A stretch of 64,000 bases of DNA from Sequoia sempervirens (taxonomy: Eukaryota; Streptophyta; Pinopsida; Cupressales; Cupressaceae). The stretch covers positions 37,079,733-37,143,732 of the forward strand of contig VDFB02000003.1 of the NCBI GenBank assembly GCA_007258455.2, in the 5' to 3' direction. Positions 49,346-61,818 of this stretch are shown piece after piece. Each line of letters starts with the position of its first letter. Position 1 is the first letter of the stretch. Below the pieces are notes generated by a model that was not told the origin of the DNA, did not search any database, and was given only the letters and a program-made list of their open reading frames with translations. The position numbers were made by a program, and so were the translations under genes.

Positions 49346-49746
49346 ACAAGTAATGGAAGCATTGCAAAAGATTAAAACCATCAAGAATGAAGATTGTTTA
49401 CACAATACACATTATATGGAGATTATTGAGCAATCAATAGTAATTATTTAAGCATTAGATGTAAACAAAACCCATGCCTACAACATTCAAGCATACAATT
49501 TACACAATACACATGATAACATCATTCAAGAATGACAATAGTAAAATAATATTTTCTTTAATCAAAAATTCGTAAGGCTATACAATGATATATATTGATA
49601 AAAGTATATACAATATATCCAAAAAAGCCATACAGGCTTACTACAAAAGATCCATATGGACATAAAATGTCACATATATATCGATATTTCAAAACATATG
49701 TTCCAAAATGTCACATAAGCATACAACAAATGACCCTAATACATAG

Positions 49747-49893
49747 TCATTTCCCTCTAGGGGAAGGAAAAATATCTCGTGATGCCTTCAAAATTTGGCT
49801 GGATGGAGTGCCTGTTGGTTCTCTTGTCTTTAGAACATGCTCACTAGTCCTCCTCTCAATAATCCTCCTCTCTAGACTCCTCTGGAGCTGCAA
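49747..49893 (-). pseudogene. Terminal exon of minus-strand split gene
   Basis: After an acceptor (TATTGTATCAG) the exon reads 48 codons, LQLQRSLERRIIERRTSEHV through ILKASRDIFPSPRGK, to a TGA at 49,747-49,749. It is open throughout and joins the preceding exon in phase 0. It is basic and probably helical. The family is not recognised. Confidence 0.55.
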
Positions 49894-50153
49894 CTGATAC
49901 AATAAAAAGTATAGATGTTAATACATATAAATTGAATTATGGAATGACATATAACAAAATACAGTCACTGAGGTCGCATACAAATAGTCATCATGCACAT
50001 TTACAACATTACCACGTCCACAATCTAGAGTGATAGCCACTTGTAGCAACCATCAAGATAGAAATTAAACTACATACAAGTATCATGAGAATTTTCAATA
50101 ATAGACCATAAAAGAGCAAATATAATGCCAAAATCGACTAATCTATTGCATAC

Positions 50154-50243
50154 CTCTCTCAAAGGATCAAAACTGGCTATTGTTGCAATAACTCTATGGT
50201 CCATCATGCCACCAACATATCCAGCGTTGTTTGATGTCAACAT
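50154..50243 (-). pseudogene. Internal 90-bp exon of minus-strand split gene
   Basis: Bounded by TTTCATTTTCAG before and GTATGC after, with exactly 30 open codons (MLTSNNAGYVGGMMDHRVIA, TIASFDPLRE). Both boundaries are phase 0. This is the best small exon in the window, because both splice sites and the reading frame agree with its neighbours. Confidence 0.6.
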
Positions 50244-52869
50244 CTGAAAATGAAACAACATATCTAACAATCATATAAACAAGTTCAGGTAGTCCCTTTA
50301 TAACTATCATAAATGAGCAGCAAATGAAAATGAAAAGAGTAGTAATATGACTGTCATAAATGAGCAGGAATTAAAAATGAAAAAGTGCAACAAATTCATT
50401 GATAAAAATGTAGAAAATTCATGCATCATGAGTGCAACAACTTCTGAAGGAAGCTAGTCAAGAATGGTGATACTGATAACAAAAATCAATACAATGTAAA
50501 GGTCAATGACAGTTGAAAGAACTTGAAACATAATGTTAAGAAAACTTTGGGAAGTGATGGCAATCTATGCAACAGTACAATCCCTATTGGTGGTAGTGAC
50601 CTTGCATGAAAGAGTAAATGGTTGGCCTCAATTGAGACTACAGTATCTATAGTACTTATAGATCATAGAATGGTGAAAGTACTAAGCCCACTGGGATAGT
50701 CCAAACTCTTGCAAATTCCCAAGTTAAGTGCTCATTGAGATTCAAATTGCATATGTTGATGAAGTAATGTTAATGAGGGATGCTATCAACATAGTGATAA
50801 TGCCACAATGAAGTTCACATGAATGAAGTGAGAATTACTATGTTACTAGCAGCTTTCAAATGGATAATGGAACATACAATGAATTAGGACATGTCTAGGG
50901 TTTTGCTATAGCATGTGAAGTTGGTTGTTGAAGTGTGCAACAATAATGTAGAAGACAACTTTGGTCAATAATGAGTGGAAGGAAAGATATCTTGTAATGG
51001 TACATGTGTATAGGATAAAATTAGGATGGAGGTGGTATAGCATAGAAGGGATAAAGAGACAAGACCAAGAGAGGATAATAGAACATATGGTGAAATAATA
51101 GAGGGTATAATGGGATGGGAGTCGAATGTGATAATGGAACATAGAATGGACTAGTAGAGATTAGTGGGATGGTCCAAGAGGGGATCGTAGAATGTAGGGT
51201 GAACTATTAGAGGTTAATGGGATGGGATTAGGAGGGAATAAAAAAACATAGGGTGAATCAGGAGAAGATAACGGGACAAGACCAAGAGGGGATAATGGAA
51301 CATACAGTGAAATAAGAGAGGGTAATGGGATGGGAATAGAAGGGGTTAATGAAACATAGGATGGACTAGAATAGATTAATGGGATGGGCTAGGATGGGAT
51401 AACAAAATATAGCGTGAACTATTAGAGGTTAATGGGATGGGATGAGGAGGGAATAAAGGAACATAGGGTGAATTAGGGGAATATAATGGGACAAGACCAA
51501 GAGGGGATAATGGAACATACAGTGAAATAAGAGAGGGTGATGGGATGGGAATAGAAGGGGTTAATGGAACATAGGATGGACTAGTATAGATTGATGGGAT
51601 GAGCTAGGATGGGATAACAAAATATAGGGTGAACAATTAGAGGTTAATGGGATGGGATTAGTAGGGAATAATGGAACATAGGGTGGATTAGGAGGTGTAT
51701 AGGGTTTGACTATAGTACATGAAGTGGGAACTTGACCCATGTGTAGTAATAATAGAGAAGAGTTATAGTATGAAACATGGATACAAATGGTATAACATAG
51801 AATGGGTAAAGGAACATAGGGGATGATGGAACATAGGGTGAAATAATAAAGGGTACAATAAGATGGGAGTAGAAGGGCATAATGAAACATAGGATGGACT
51901 GGTAGATATTAGTGGGATGAGCTAGGAGGGGATCATGGAAAATAGGGTGAACTATTAAATGTTAATGGGATGGGATTAGGAACGAATAAAGGAACAAAAA
52001 GTGAAATAGGAGAAGATAATGTGACATGATAAAGAGGGGATGATGGAACATAGAATGGACTAGTAGAGATTAATTGGATGAGCTAGTATGGGATAATAAA
52101 ACATTTTAAAGGTGAACTATACTAGAGATTAATGGGAAGTAATTAGGAGGGAATATTAGACCATAAAGTGAATTAGGTGGTGTCTAAGGTTTGAATATAG
52201 GACATGAAGTGGGAACTTGAGGTGTGTAGTAATAATGTATAAGAGATTTGGTCAATAATGAGCAGAAGGAAAGGTTTCTTGTAATGATATGTGTATAAGA
52301 TGAAATGTGGAGGAAGGCGGTATAATATATAAGGTGTTAAAGATTGGGATATGTGATATAAAATGGTTAAAATATGCTTGATGACAGGAATGGAAGAATG
52401 AGATGGATGTTGAATGGTATATATAATTAGGATCTCACAAGACCGACCAATGTTTGTGTTTCTCATCAATTTTTTAGATTTGTATACACAAAATTATGAA
52501 AACTATCTAACATTGTTTTACAACACCATTAATGAATAAAGGTTACTTGAGTGAAAGTTGTTTTAGGACATGAATAGTGAGGTGTGGAGCTTGGAGGTCC
52601 ACCAAGAAAATATTTGACATCCAAAGCATGTTATGAGACAAACATTCAAATATAACATTCAATTGTTCAAATGCGATAATAATATATTTAATACTAGTTG
52701 CATACCTATGGACTCAATGTCAAGAACGAATAAGGGTCTACAAGAATGGAGCATGTCTCATGAACGCTCTGACCCTAAAATTTCATCATATTGATTCTAC
52801 TAATTTAGTTATTCTTAAATTTCAAAATATAATTTAATAAACAAATTAAATGAACTTGTTGAATTTTAC
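50244..52869 (-). other. 2.6-kb intron of the split gene, filled with minisatellite
   Basis: The intron starts GTAAAATTC and ends CATTTTCAG on the minus strand. Most of its length (about 50,960-52,170) is the tandem repeat annotated separately. Frames within it, on the minus strand especially, are repeat translations. Confidence 0.55.
50960..52170. repeat. Higher-order minisatellite: 215-bp units of four ~54-bp subunits
   Basis: The basic unit is a variant of 'taatgggatgggattaggag' followed by 'ggaataatggaacatagggtg'. Equivalent positions (51,215, 51,430, 51,645) are 215 bp apart, each spanning four distinguishable subunits (for example 'acaagaccaagagggg', 'gggaatagaaggggtt', 'gggctaggatgggata', 'gggattaggagggaat'). 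The outer copies are more degenerate. Confidence 0.8.
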
Positions 52870-53819
52870 CTGAGTATCAATGTCGTATGTATTATTCAAC
52901 AATTCATCTGTCATAGCCATCGCCTCTGCAACTGATGTAGGATGTGTAGCTACATCCTAAGCACTCTGATAATCGTACATGCAAATAGCACCGCAAGTGC
53001 CACAATGGTGGGGTGGAGCTTGGGGCCTACACATCTCCTCCACATTAGGCTCTACTAGAGGCCTCACACACTGTATAATGGTCTAGGTGAGTGAGCTAAT
53101 TGACTCCAGTGTGTCCACCTCTACACTGTCCTTAAAAATGGAAGGAACGATGACATGCTCCACCATGGGTTTGGCCAAGGGTATTCGTGCCAACTGTGGA
53201 TTATGTCGTGCACCCAGTCTATCATGTGTGGAGCCCCCACCTCTACCTTGAAAGTCTAAGATGTCAAAATAATTTGGCATCTTATTGAGGACAAACTCAC
53301 AATAGAGTTTCCTCAAAAATTATTATGGTACCTCATGGTTATTACATTAAGGTTGGTCAAATACCAACCAATGGATGGGGAACCTCCTACATGCATGAGA
53401 TAAAGGTGTGTTGGTTCTCGGGTCTGTAAATAGGGCACACAAGTTGGCTTTGCTAATTTTTTATTTTTTCACATTTGCATATGACAAACCACTAGCATAA
53501 AATTTTCTCAACTCATGCCTCTTATTTGACCAAAAAATTATTTTCTCCCTCATTTATCCTACATGAGATACAATTGACTTCAACAATTCGGTAATCCCTC
53601 TCAGTTAATCTTCCAATTAATTGTTCAAGGTCTCTTTTATTGTTTTCAATTTGATTTAGGATATTTTCTTGTGTTCCTTGAGGATTCCTATGAACTAATG
53701 GAGGGGTTTGAGGTTGTTCTTGTATAGGAGGCTCTTCGTGAGGGGGTGATAGTGAATTCTCAATGTTTAGAGGTGGAGATTCATTCCCTGAGAATTGGAA
53801 CAAAGTTTTATTAAAAAAA
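52870..53819 (-). pseudogene. 5' exon(s) of minus-strand split gene, unknown family
   Basis: An N-terminal block (53,819-53,522) is Pro/Glu/Gln-rich and then charged and helical (QIENNKRDLEQLIGRLTERD). After a +1 frameshift near 53,520 the frame reads RHELRKFYASGLSYANVKK, ALFTDPRTNTPLSHACRRFP, LRKLYCEFVLNKMPNYFDIL and HHCGTCGAICMYDY. It ends YDIDTQ at a CAG|GTAAAA donor. Stops within it are TAA at the KK, QP and VP positions and TAG at LT and SA. HHCGTCGAIC hints at a metal-binding cluster. Upstream, ATGAAGAG|GTATTT could be a tiny first coding exon, and one extra G at the acceptor would break it. The gene starts about 250 bp from the right terminus, as expected for a transposon-encoded protein. 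Confidence 0.5.
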
Positions 53820-54100
53820 CCTATTTCAATATTCATTCTAAATCAAATTCAAAATAAATAGAATACAAATAAATACCTCTTCATAATCTTTGACCTCTCT
53901 AATGTGTTGGTGGAATCCTCATGAAGAATTGCAAGCTAAGAGTGTAAAAAATGGAAGAGATTTGGTGAGTGCGAGTTGCAGAGAAGAAAAATCCAAGCCA
54001 AGCCGCGGGTTCAATAGAAAATGGAGGTTGAAATGTGTTTTTTTCCTTTTAATTCACTTTTACCATTTGGGGTTTTTTTTCATTTTTTTCCAATTTGGCA
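53820..54100 (-). promoter_or_regulatory. Leader-like region of the split gene and right subterminal DNA
   Basis: On the minus strand this holds a pyrimidine-rich leader-type text (GGATTTTTCTTCTCTGCAAC) followed by ATG and a possible donor (GAAGAG|GTATTT, about 53,875). No clear TATA box is visible. Confidence 0.35.
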
Positions 54101-54133
54101 TCAAAATTGTGTCACATATCCATGCACTTACCC
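54101..54133 (-). repeat. Right terminal inverted repeat
   Basis: Reverse-complement partner of 34,695-34,727; ends 'catgcacttaccc', followed by TAAT. Confidence 0.75.
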
Positions 54134-54137
54134 TAAT

Positions 54138-54850
54138 TTCCCTCAAAATATCATGATTTAACTTATCTGAAACATCACCCATCAATAAATAAATATTTTA
54201 TTGATCAATCTTATCTTGCACATTCCTATTTATTGATTAATTACTTTAATTAATTATTTTACCATGCAAAAAAGAAAACTCATCTTCTATCTCAATCTTA
54301 TCTTGCACGTTCCTCCAATAATTAATTAATTAATTATATCATGCATTATTCCCTGAAATCTTAACCGACACTCTCTCTTAGTCAACTAATATTGATTGAC
54401 CACTCTTCTGATCAATCACTTCTCTTAACTCCCACTCACGAGCAAAGTCTTTTGATCAATCATTGACTTAACACTTCGATCAATATCTCATGCAACCAAT
54501 TAACTAGAATCTTGCAACCAGTTACAACCAGTTAACTAGGGGCAATCAATTCCTCTCATTTATTCTTAGCATTTGATCTCAAATCAACACCTCTTAATCC
54601 AAACCATCAATTTGATTTCAAAAAATCTATAAAATAACCCTCCATCCTTCACATTCATTACCTATAATTCTCATTGCAAAGCCATGTTCATTTGATTCTT
54701 GAGAAATATAGAATTTATCATAGCATCTATGTCATCATGTATTGAAGCTTTTTGCAAACTATCATGAAGGCTTTGAGTTGAAGCAATCTGGCATACCTTT
54801 CAAAAAAGTTACTCAACAATGGAATTGGTAAGAGTATTTAATACATGAGA
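54138..54850. other. AT-rich flank continuing the sequence left of the 19.4-kb element
   Basis: Rich in 'ttaattaatta' and 'attgatcaat' text, like 33,600-34,690. This is consistent with one LTR-like region split by the large insertion. No gene is seen. Confidence 0.45.
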
Positions 54851-57800
54851 TGTCATAACCCAATTTTTATTGCATATTTATTATAATATGGAAAATTGAA
54901 TTATTGAAGAAATTCAATATATATTAAATGAAATTTTAGAATTTTTAAAAAATGAATGAAAGAAGTTGACTGATGTTGACTTTGTGAACTTTTGGAAATT
55001 ATTTTTTATGTTACCAAGAATAAAACGTTACTGATAAATTTACAAGTACAAGTGTGTGTAGTTGTAGGGTGATAGGTTGAAGGATGAGAACACGGTTGAA
55101 GTAGGATTGTTTAGCCAAATCGAACGGTAAGCCAGTTGGAATCTGGGTGCACAGACCACAAATGGAATGATGACTTGCATTTGAACTATTTTTGCATATA
55201 TAGAAGAATGTAATTTCATGACTTGAATTGTTTCAGTCATTGAAAATGAATGGCTTGTAGATTAAATAGTCTACTCAAACTCTATGTTTTGAAGAAAAGG
55301 AAAGTAAGTATTGTAAAGAATGATTAAAAAGGATAAGAGATTTCATTATGTGAAAATTTAGTGAAAAGGAATTCTTTTAGTTTACATATATGGATGCTTG
55401 AGATGAAATTTAAGTTCCTTAATTTAAATAATAGCATATGGAACTTATAAGCTCTTCCAAATGAACAATTTTTACATGGATGTATTTATATATATACATG
55501 TATGTAAATAAATGTGAATACATACATATATATATCTACATATATTATTTGAAAACATGGTAAATATGAATGAAATCATATAAATACACACACACACATA
55601 TAATATATATTATACATATATATACATGCATATACATATATACATACACATATTTAAATTCATATCGAATTCAAATTCGATAACTGATATATTCTAAATC
55701 GGATTATTTGAAATCAATGAGAAATCACCAAGGCATCCCACGAAGGACGTGGACTATCACAGGTTTAATGACAATATTCAAACCAAGTAGTGGCCGACAA
55801 CGAGCAATAATGCAAATGCTCAGAAACATGCAAACGACAATGTTGTTTCCATTTTGAAGGATACCCAGGCGAAAAAAAAAAGAGAAGAGAAGAAATTGGG
55901 GTTCGAAGGAAAAAAGCAAAAGAAGAAGTCGAGACAAGGGAAAAATCCGAGGGAAACATCACAAAAGCTTGTATTGGAGGTAAATCGATTTCCTTTAGTA
56001 ATTGACTTGTTATTATTGCTATTGTTGAATCATGCTCAAGAAGTATTTTCTTCATTTTAATCAAGTGTTTTCATAGCACAGTAAAAATGTGAGTCATTGT
56101 TCTATGTTTAAATTGGCCTTGAGTTGAATGTATTAAGTTTTTTCAACCACCTTGTGGAGGTGGCATGGCCTACGACCTGCTTAGTATGGAAAACATAAAA
56201 TTTTAGAGCCTTCATGGCTATGTGCAAAGCTAGGCCGAGGCTTGAGAGCCTTAAATGGCTTGGCCATCATCTCTATTTTGCACGATAATGCTTAGCCTTT
56301 ATGAAGGCTATCAAAATTTATTCCGATTGACTTTGTTGTTTATAAAGATTATTCTTTGAAAGGATCAAATAACAATCTTCTGGGAGGGGCATGATTCCCT
56401 TTATTTCTTTTGTCTAAATACTAATGCTTGTTATTGGATGGTCGATAATAGTAAAGGGGCTTATCGAATGCTTTTAGATCTTGCATATGTATGTGTATTG
56501 TAATTTTGTGTGTAGTTGACGTCGTTTGATAGGAACGATGGCATGATTCTAAGTTTGAGATTCACCAAGCCTTGCTTTGGGTTGATCTAAAAGATTGAGG
56601 AGTTGATTCCTAAATGTGTAAATGGTACAAACATAAGTCTACATGTTGAATATTAATGCATGCATGGTATGAACCAATAAGCCCTTATGGGAAATTTTCA
56701 ATATAACTCTTGATGCTAAGAAAGAAAGCACCCGACCTATGAGATTGGTCAAATCCAGAGAAACCTTGGATTGTTTGTTGTAGCCTGAATAGGCATGAGT
56801 ATGGTTAGAACCTAAAATTTCTATGCTTTTATTTTGACTGAAATATTTGCTCAAGTTTTTCATCGACAAACATGTCAAACTTAGTTTTCTTTATAATATT
56901 AAAGTTGCTCATCGAATTTTTAGTGATGAAAGTGTTCAAGATCTGAATAATAGGTATGTTGTTTTCATGTATGAAATTGGGCTATTTGATTTGTTAGAGA
57001 AATATTTTGGCTTGCATGAAATTGACAATGAGAGGTTGTAGACAATATTTGATACTGGCAAAACAACATTGTTTTTTCTCAGTTCATTGTGGAAAACTCG
57101 TTCTGTTTTAAAATAGTGAACATTTATTTGTAAAGTGATCATTTAGCATGTAAATAGCTTGAAATCACCATTGAGTAACTACAAACAGTGTATGTTCTGT
57201 CAGAAAATGACATTATTTGTCTTTAAATGTAACTGTTTAGTTTGAAACAGTGTTGTATTGATGTAAACAATGATTATTCTTTTGCAAATGATAGTGTTTT
57301 GTTGTTAAGTTATTCTTGTAGCTGAAAAATAGCCTTACTCATTAAACTGTTTAGTTGGAATAGCTTTGAATAGTTGTAAAAAGTGAACCTTCTTTTAGAA
57401 ATAGCTTGACTTATAACTGTTTGGTAGGAAACAATATTGGTTTTGTTTAAATGATGAATGTTCATATGTAAACAACAATGTTAGAGTATCATAGTTTTGT
57501 GTGAATGAAAAAGGAACAACAATATGTGTGAAAATGTTAACATAGACTTGTTTCGATTCTTTATTTTTAACAACAGAAACATCAAATGGAATATTATTAT
57601 TAAATTATTATAGTTTGAATGAATGATTATTTCAGAATGTATGGCTAAAACATAAGTAGGCACATATATGTGTATGCACCTAGACTTCGTCTATGTACAT
57701 ACACATACTTGTGACATACCTTATTTTGTTCTTAGTTTATTTTTAAATGGAAAATGCTTATTGATGAAAAGCATATAGTAGTCATAAGAATGATATGACT

Positions 57801-58679
57801 GATTTTTGAATTACTCTATTGAATCATAAATATGATTTTTGTTTAGAGAGTAAATTAGTAATCCGATTCTTCTTTTGAAGACATATGTGAAAGAATATTC
57901 TAATACTTGAACGAAACAATGATACCTTAATTGACTAGAGCACCTCAGGGTAGATGCTGCTAGAGGGTAGATAGTTGTTATGAGATGTATAGTAGAAAGT
58001 TACCTTCCGGGATGGGTGTCAAAATGGAGTTCAGAGAGTATAGGTTTGATTTACTAGAACCTATTGTTTCTTTTTGTTGCAACACATTTATTATGCTTGG
58101 CCAAGCAATATAGTTCATTTGTATGTATGAACTATGTGATTTCACTCTCTGCCATTCCTAGCATAGATCTTGCAATTTTCTTTTCTAACTTGTAGATAGA
58201 AATTGCATGTTGATGTATGGGCACACACTAGATTCCACCTTGCAAATGGTTCTCTTACTAAAATTTTCATGCAAGGTCGAGCATTCTTTAAGTCAAAATA
58301 ATTTCGGGGAAGTGTAAGCTTCGTGGTTGGGTGGTAAAGCGCTTCAACCATGTTCTTGTCCACCAATGGAGGTGAGCGTCAAAGAAGAAGCTTAGTTTTT
58401 CACAAGACTATTTTAGTCTAGGATGTAACTTGATGTAATACACTCATGTATATGATGTAAAGTGTACAATGTAATGACTTTTTGGCCTTATGATCCAAGT
58501 CAAACCTGATATTATAATTTGACTTTTGAAGTGAATATATAAATCATCAACTTATTTTAAATGGACATGTGTGGCTATGATTGACTTTAGCCACTAGTTA
58601 TGTCTTTTTAATTTGGAATATATTCATGTGTCAAATACAATAATGATAATTAAGTAATAATTTAGGATGGGTTATTACA
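54851..58679 (+). mobile_element. 5' LTR of chromovirus (about 3.8 kb)
   Basis: The segment begins TGTCATAACCC and ends GGGTTATTACA, inverted ends with one mismatch, and is followed by a primer-binding-site-like sequence. At 3829 bp it is long, but within the range reported for Tekay/Del-type elements. Inside are a TA/CA microsatellite (about 55,470-55,660) and several chance frames without domains. The partner LTR lies beyond the window, so the start rests only on its terminal symmetry and could belong to a nested element. Confidence 0.55.
55470..55660. repeat. TA/CA microsatellite
   Basis: Imperfect alternating 'atatacatatatac' and 'acacacacacata' text within the LTR. Confidence 0.75.
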
Positions 58680-58682
58680 TTC

Positions 58683-58693
58683 GATATCAGAGC
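58683..58693 (+). promoter_or_regulatory. Primer-binding site (initiator-Met tRNA)
   Basis: GATATCAGAGC matches the 3' part of TGGTATCAGAGC with one change and starts three bases after the LTR end. Confidence 0.7.
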
Positions 58694-59412
58694 TTAGGGT
58701 TCAACTCTAGGGCTTTGAGTCTACCATAGTTGACTAGGGTAGTTGACCTTTGACCCAAAAATTGGTTGTCCTGAGAATTGGCCGAACCTAGATTGAATGC
58801 AGGAATGGGAAGGTCAAAGGAAAGATGAAGGAAAGGGAAAACTATTAGAACCTCATGTAAGAATGATGTAAAGGAAGGAAATGCCAAATCAAAGGTTCAA
58901 TCAAAAATTATTGATGACAAAACTCTAGCTCAGGCTCTTACACGACTCAAGCTAGAGAGAGGCTTGAAGATTGAGGAGAAGTGAACACCTAAGATCAAAA
59001 ATCTATCCGCAATCTGGGATTGGCCTCTAGGGTGTGGACCCAATGCACCCTTGTTGACTAAAGAGGAAAAGGAGAGCCTGTGTGCTCAACCATCCTCTTC
59101 TATAAAGTTTGATGCAAATTCAAATGAGGACCCAGAGGAATGTCCTCTTTCTGACATTGAGAAATCAGAATGATGTAACAAGAAGCCTATTGTAAATAAG
59201 GGTCTATTGAATCACATTAATATAAATAAAATTAGATAATATTTTTGGTGTGTTTAATGAAGGACTCTAAAATGTGTGTATTATCCATGAATGTGTATGT
59301 CTTCTAGAATGAGGGATGTATGCATATGAAAAATTATGTGATGTAGCATAAGAATTTTTATTCATAGAACCTTGTGTTGAGATGTGATAAATGTGAATGT
59401 GTTGTAGGATAA
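58694..59412 (+). other. Leader between primer-binding site and gag
   Basis: No long frame is open. 'aggaaagggaaaactattag' and related purine-rich text is typical of an untranslated leader. The short minus-strand frame 58,687-58,887 is not supported. Confidence 0.4.
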
Positions 59413-60531
59413 GTGTGGTACAACATGGTGATGACCAGGCAAGACGAGGTTGGGAGTGGTTCTGATAATGAACCTAACAAGAGGCTGGAACAAATTCTAG
59501 AGCTTTTGAATCGGCAAGAGTCTCGCATGGATCGTATAGAGCAAGAATTTTCAGTGGCACACGAGGACCGGGACCACAAGAATGCAAAAGGAAATCAAGG
59601 AGACGGTGGTCCAGGGGCAGGTCCACGAGGACGAATTAAGGAAGATCTTGGGAAAGACCTTAAAAGAGTAGCACCGCCCAAGTTCAATGGTGAGGCTTGG
59701 GTTATAGAGATGGAAAAATACTTTGGGCTCAATAACCTTTTTGAACAAACTAAGGTGACATGGGCTATGTATCAACTCTTAGGTGAAGCGATGACTTGGT
59801 GGGATAATGAGAAGTTAGAACGAAACCTTCATCCTATTGAGATCGATTGGGAACTCTTCCTCCAAGCTTTCAAGAAGAGATGGTTACCATAGCTTTTCTT
59901 TGATAAGAAAGTGATGGAATTTCAGAACTTAACTTGGGGAAATATGACTGTGATTCAGTATTGGGAAAAGTTCACCAACCTGTTGAGGTATGTGCCCCAG
60001 TATCAAGGAGATGAACAATTCCATATCCAAAAATTTATAATGGGACTTAGACCTCACATAAGAGCTGAAGTGGATATGCATGAACCTCAAACCATGAATG
60101 AAGTCTTCCAAAAAGCCACCAAATAGGAACAAAAACTACAACAACTATCTAATCTTTGTAATGACTCAAATTCTAAGTCATGGTACGAGAAAAATAAATT
60201 TCATAAAGGAGACAAGAGCCATTAGATCTGTAATCTCAAGAGGGGAAGTGAGTCCAAGAGAAGGGTGAAGATGGTTAATGGTGGAAAGAAAAAGAAATCA
60301 AACAAAGGCAAGGGTAAAGATGACCATAAGCAAAAGGGATTTAGAGAGGACAAGCCAGGAGGTCGCAAAGGGCCTCGTGATGGATGTTATAATTATGGAG
60401 ATGACCATTATGCCTTGAATTGTCCTTAGTGGTCGAAGTCGCAAAAGGAAGGAAGCGACCAGCAGACTTAGCATCACTAGATCCACTTTGTAGTGGACAA
60501 CAGGCAGACAAAGTATCAGGCTTCGCCAATT
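59413..60531 (+). pseudogene. gag: Chromovirus gag (capsid and nucleocapsid)
   Basis: One frame from MWYNMVMTRQDEVGSG runs across six TAG stops. The N-terminus is charged (LEQILELLNRQESRMDRIEQ). The capsid domain follows (PPKFNGEAWVIEMEKYFGLN, AMYQLLGEAMTWWDNEK, WELFLQAFKKRW, then after a TAG FQNLTWGNMTVIQYWEKFTN and GLRPHIRAEV), the standard retrotransposon gag fold. The basic nucleocapsid part ends in CYNYGDDHYALNC, a zinc knuckle whose second Cys is Tyr. At least five of the stops stand where Gln or Trp is likely. It would have packaged the element's RNA in cytoplasmic particles. Confidence 0.9.
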
Positions 60532-60537
60532 TAGCTA

Positions 60538-60918
60538 ATGGTTAAGCTCTATGGCCAATCGATCTCTATCTTAATTGACACTAGAGCTACTGAATGTTTT
60601 ATAGATCCTAGAATAATATCCAAGATACCCATTATACCCGGATACATGGAAAATTCATGGATAGTCCAATATGGTAATCAAGCAGAGTGGAGGGTAGATA
60701 CCTATCTCTGTTGCAGTGAGTTAGAGCTTCCAACCTGTCAAACTCAGCTCAACTTGTATGCGGAACATTTAGGCTCACATGATGTAATTTGGGGAATAAA
60801 TTGGTTAATAGAGTATAATTCTATAGTGAACTATGAGGATAAGGTGGTCAACTGTCTAGATGATTATGGAAACCTAGTTGAGGTTTGTGGAATGCAGAGA
60901 CCCTTAGAGCTTAGATAG
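60538..60918 (+). pseudogene. pol: Chromovirus protease
   Basis: Aspartic protease of the Ty3/gypsy polyprotein. LIDTRATECFIDPRI aligns with the family's LIDSGATHNFI-type active site, but the Gly of DSG/DTG is Arg, which should abolish activity. A second conserved part, DVIWGINWLIEYNSIVNYED, matches the DVILGMDWL...VD block. It is in the same frame as gag and is closed by a TAG before the reverse transcriptase. Confidence 0.9.
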
Positions 60919-60927
60919 ATTTCTGCG

Positions 60928-61818
60928 ATGCAGCTCAAGAAGGCTCGTCAAAAGGGGTGTACAATTTATGCGGTGCATGTTAGTAATCCTGACAACAAGG
61001 AACCATATTTGTATGACTATCCTATTCTCAAGGATTTCCAAGACATATACCCTAATGAACTTACTAAGTTGCCTTTGAAGCAAGAATTCAACTTTTCTAT
61101 CGACCTAGTTCCAGGAGCTGAGCCTCAATCCAAGGCACCTTATCCGATGACCACCATAGAGCTCTATGATTTGAAGGCCCAGTTAATGGAACTGCTAGAT
61201 AATGGACTTATAATACCTAGTGTGTCTCCTTGGGGAGCGTCGGTTAATTTTGTGAAAAATAAGGATGGAACTTTGCATTTGTGTATAGATTATCAGATGT
61301 TGAACAAGGTGACCATCAAGAGCTGGTATCCACTCTTGAGGATTGATGAATTGTTTGATCAAATGAAGGGAGTGACAGTGTTCTCCAAAATTGATCTCAG
61401 GTTAGGGTACCATCAATTGAGAATTAAGGAAGAATATATTTCGAAGATTGCATTTAGAACTCAATATGGACATTACAAGTTCATAGTCGTACCTTTTGGT
61501 TTAACTAATGCACCAGTAGCCTTTATGAAACTCATGAATAGTGTATTTAGAGACTACTTGGATGATTTTGTTTTGATTTTCATTGATGACATTCTAGTCT
61601 ACTAAAAGACTTTCGAAGAGCATGATAGACATTTGAGGACGGTTTTTCAGCAATTGAGAGAAAAAAAACTCTTTGGGAAGTTGTCCAAGTGTTCATTCTA
61701 TCAAGACAAAGTGCACTATTTAGGCCATATCATTTCAGGTAAAGGAGTCTTCGTAGACCCTGAAAAGATCAAGGTGATCATGGAATGGCTAGTACCTCAG
61801 AAAGTGTCAGAAGTCTGA
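60928..61818 (+). pseudogene. pol: Chromovirus reverse transcriptase
   Basis: The frame includes the Ty3/gypsy landmarks in order: [91 protein letters not shown] and the catalytic FIDDILVY. The thumb side follows after one TAA (HLRTVFQQLREKKLFGKLSK, HYLGHIISGKGV). The catalytic Asp residues appear intact. The frame is lost after KVSEV, where a deletion removes the SFLGLAGYYR-type stretch. Confidence 0.95.

Noticed and set aside
49133..49405. 90-codon ORF with repeating Ile-His-Met-Tyr-Val
   Set aside because: A translation of the 20-bp ATGAAGCATACATG-type repeat.
51561..52469. Minus-strand ORFs of about 100 codons
   Set aside because: They are translations of, or border on, the 54-bp minisatellite within the intron.
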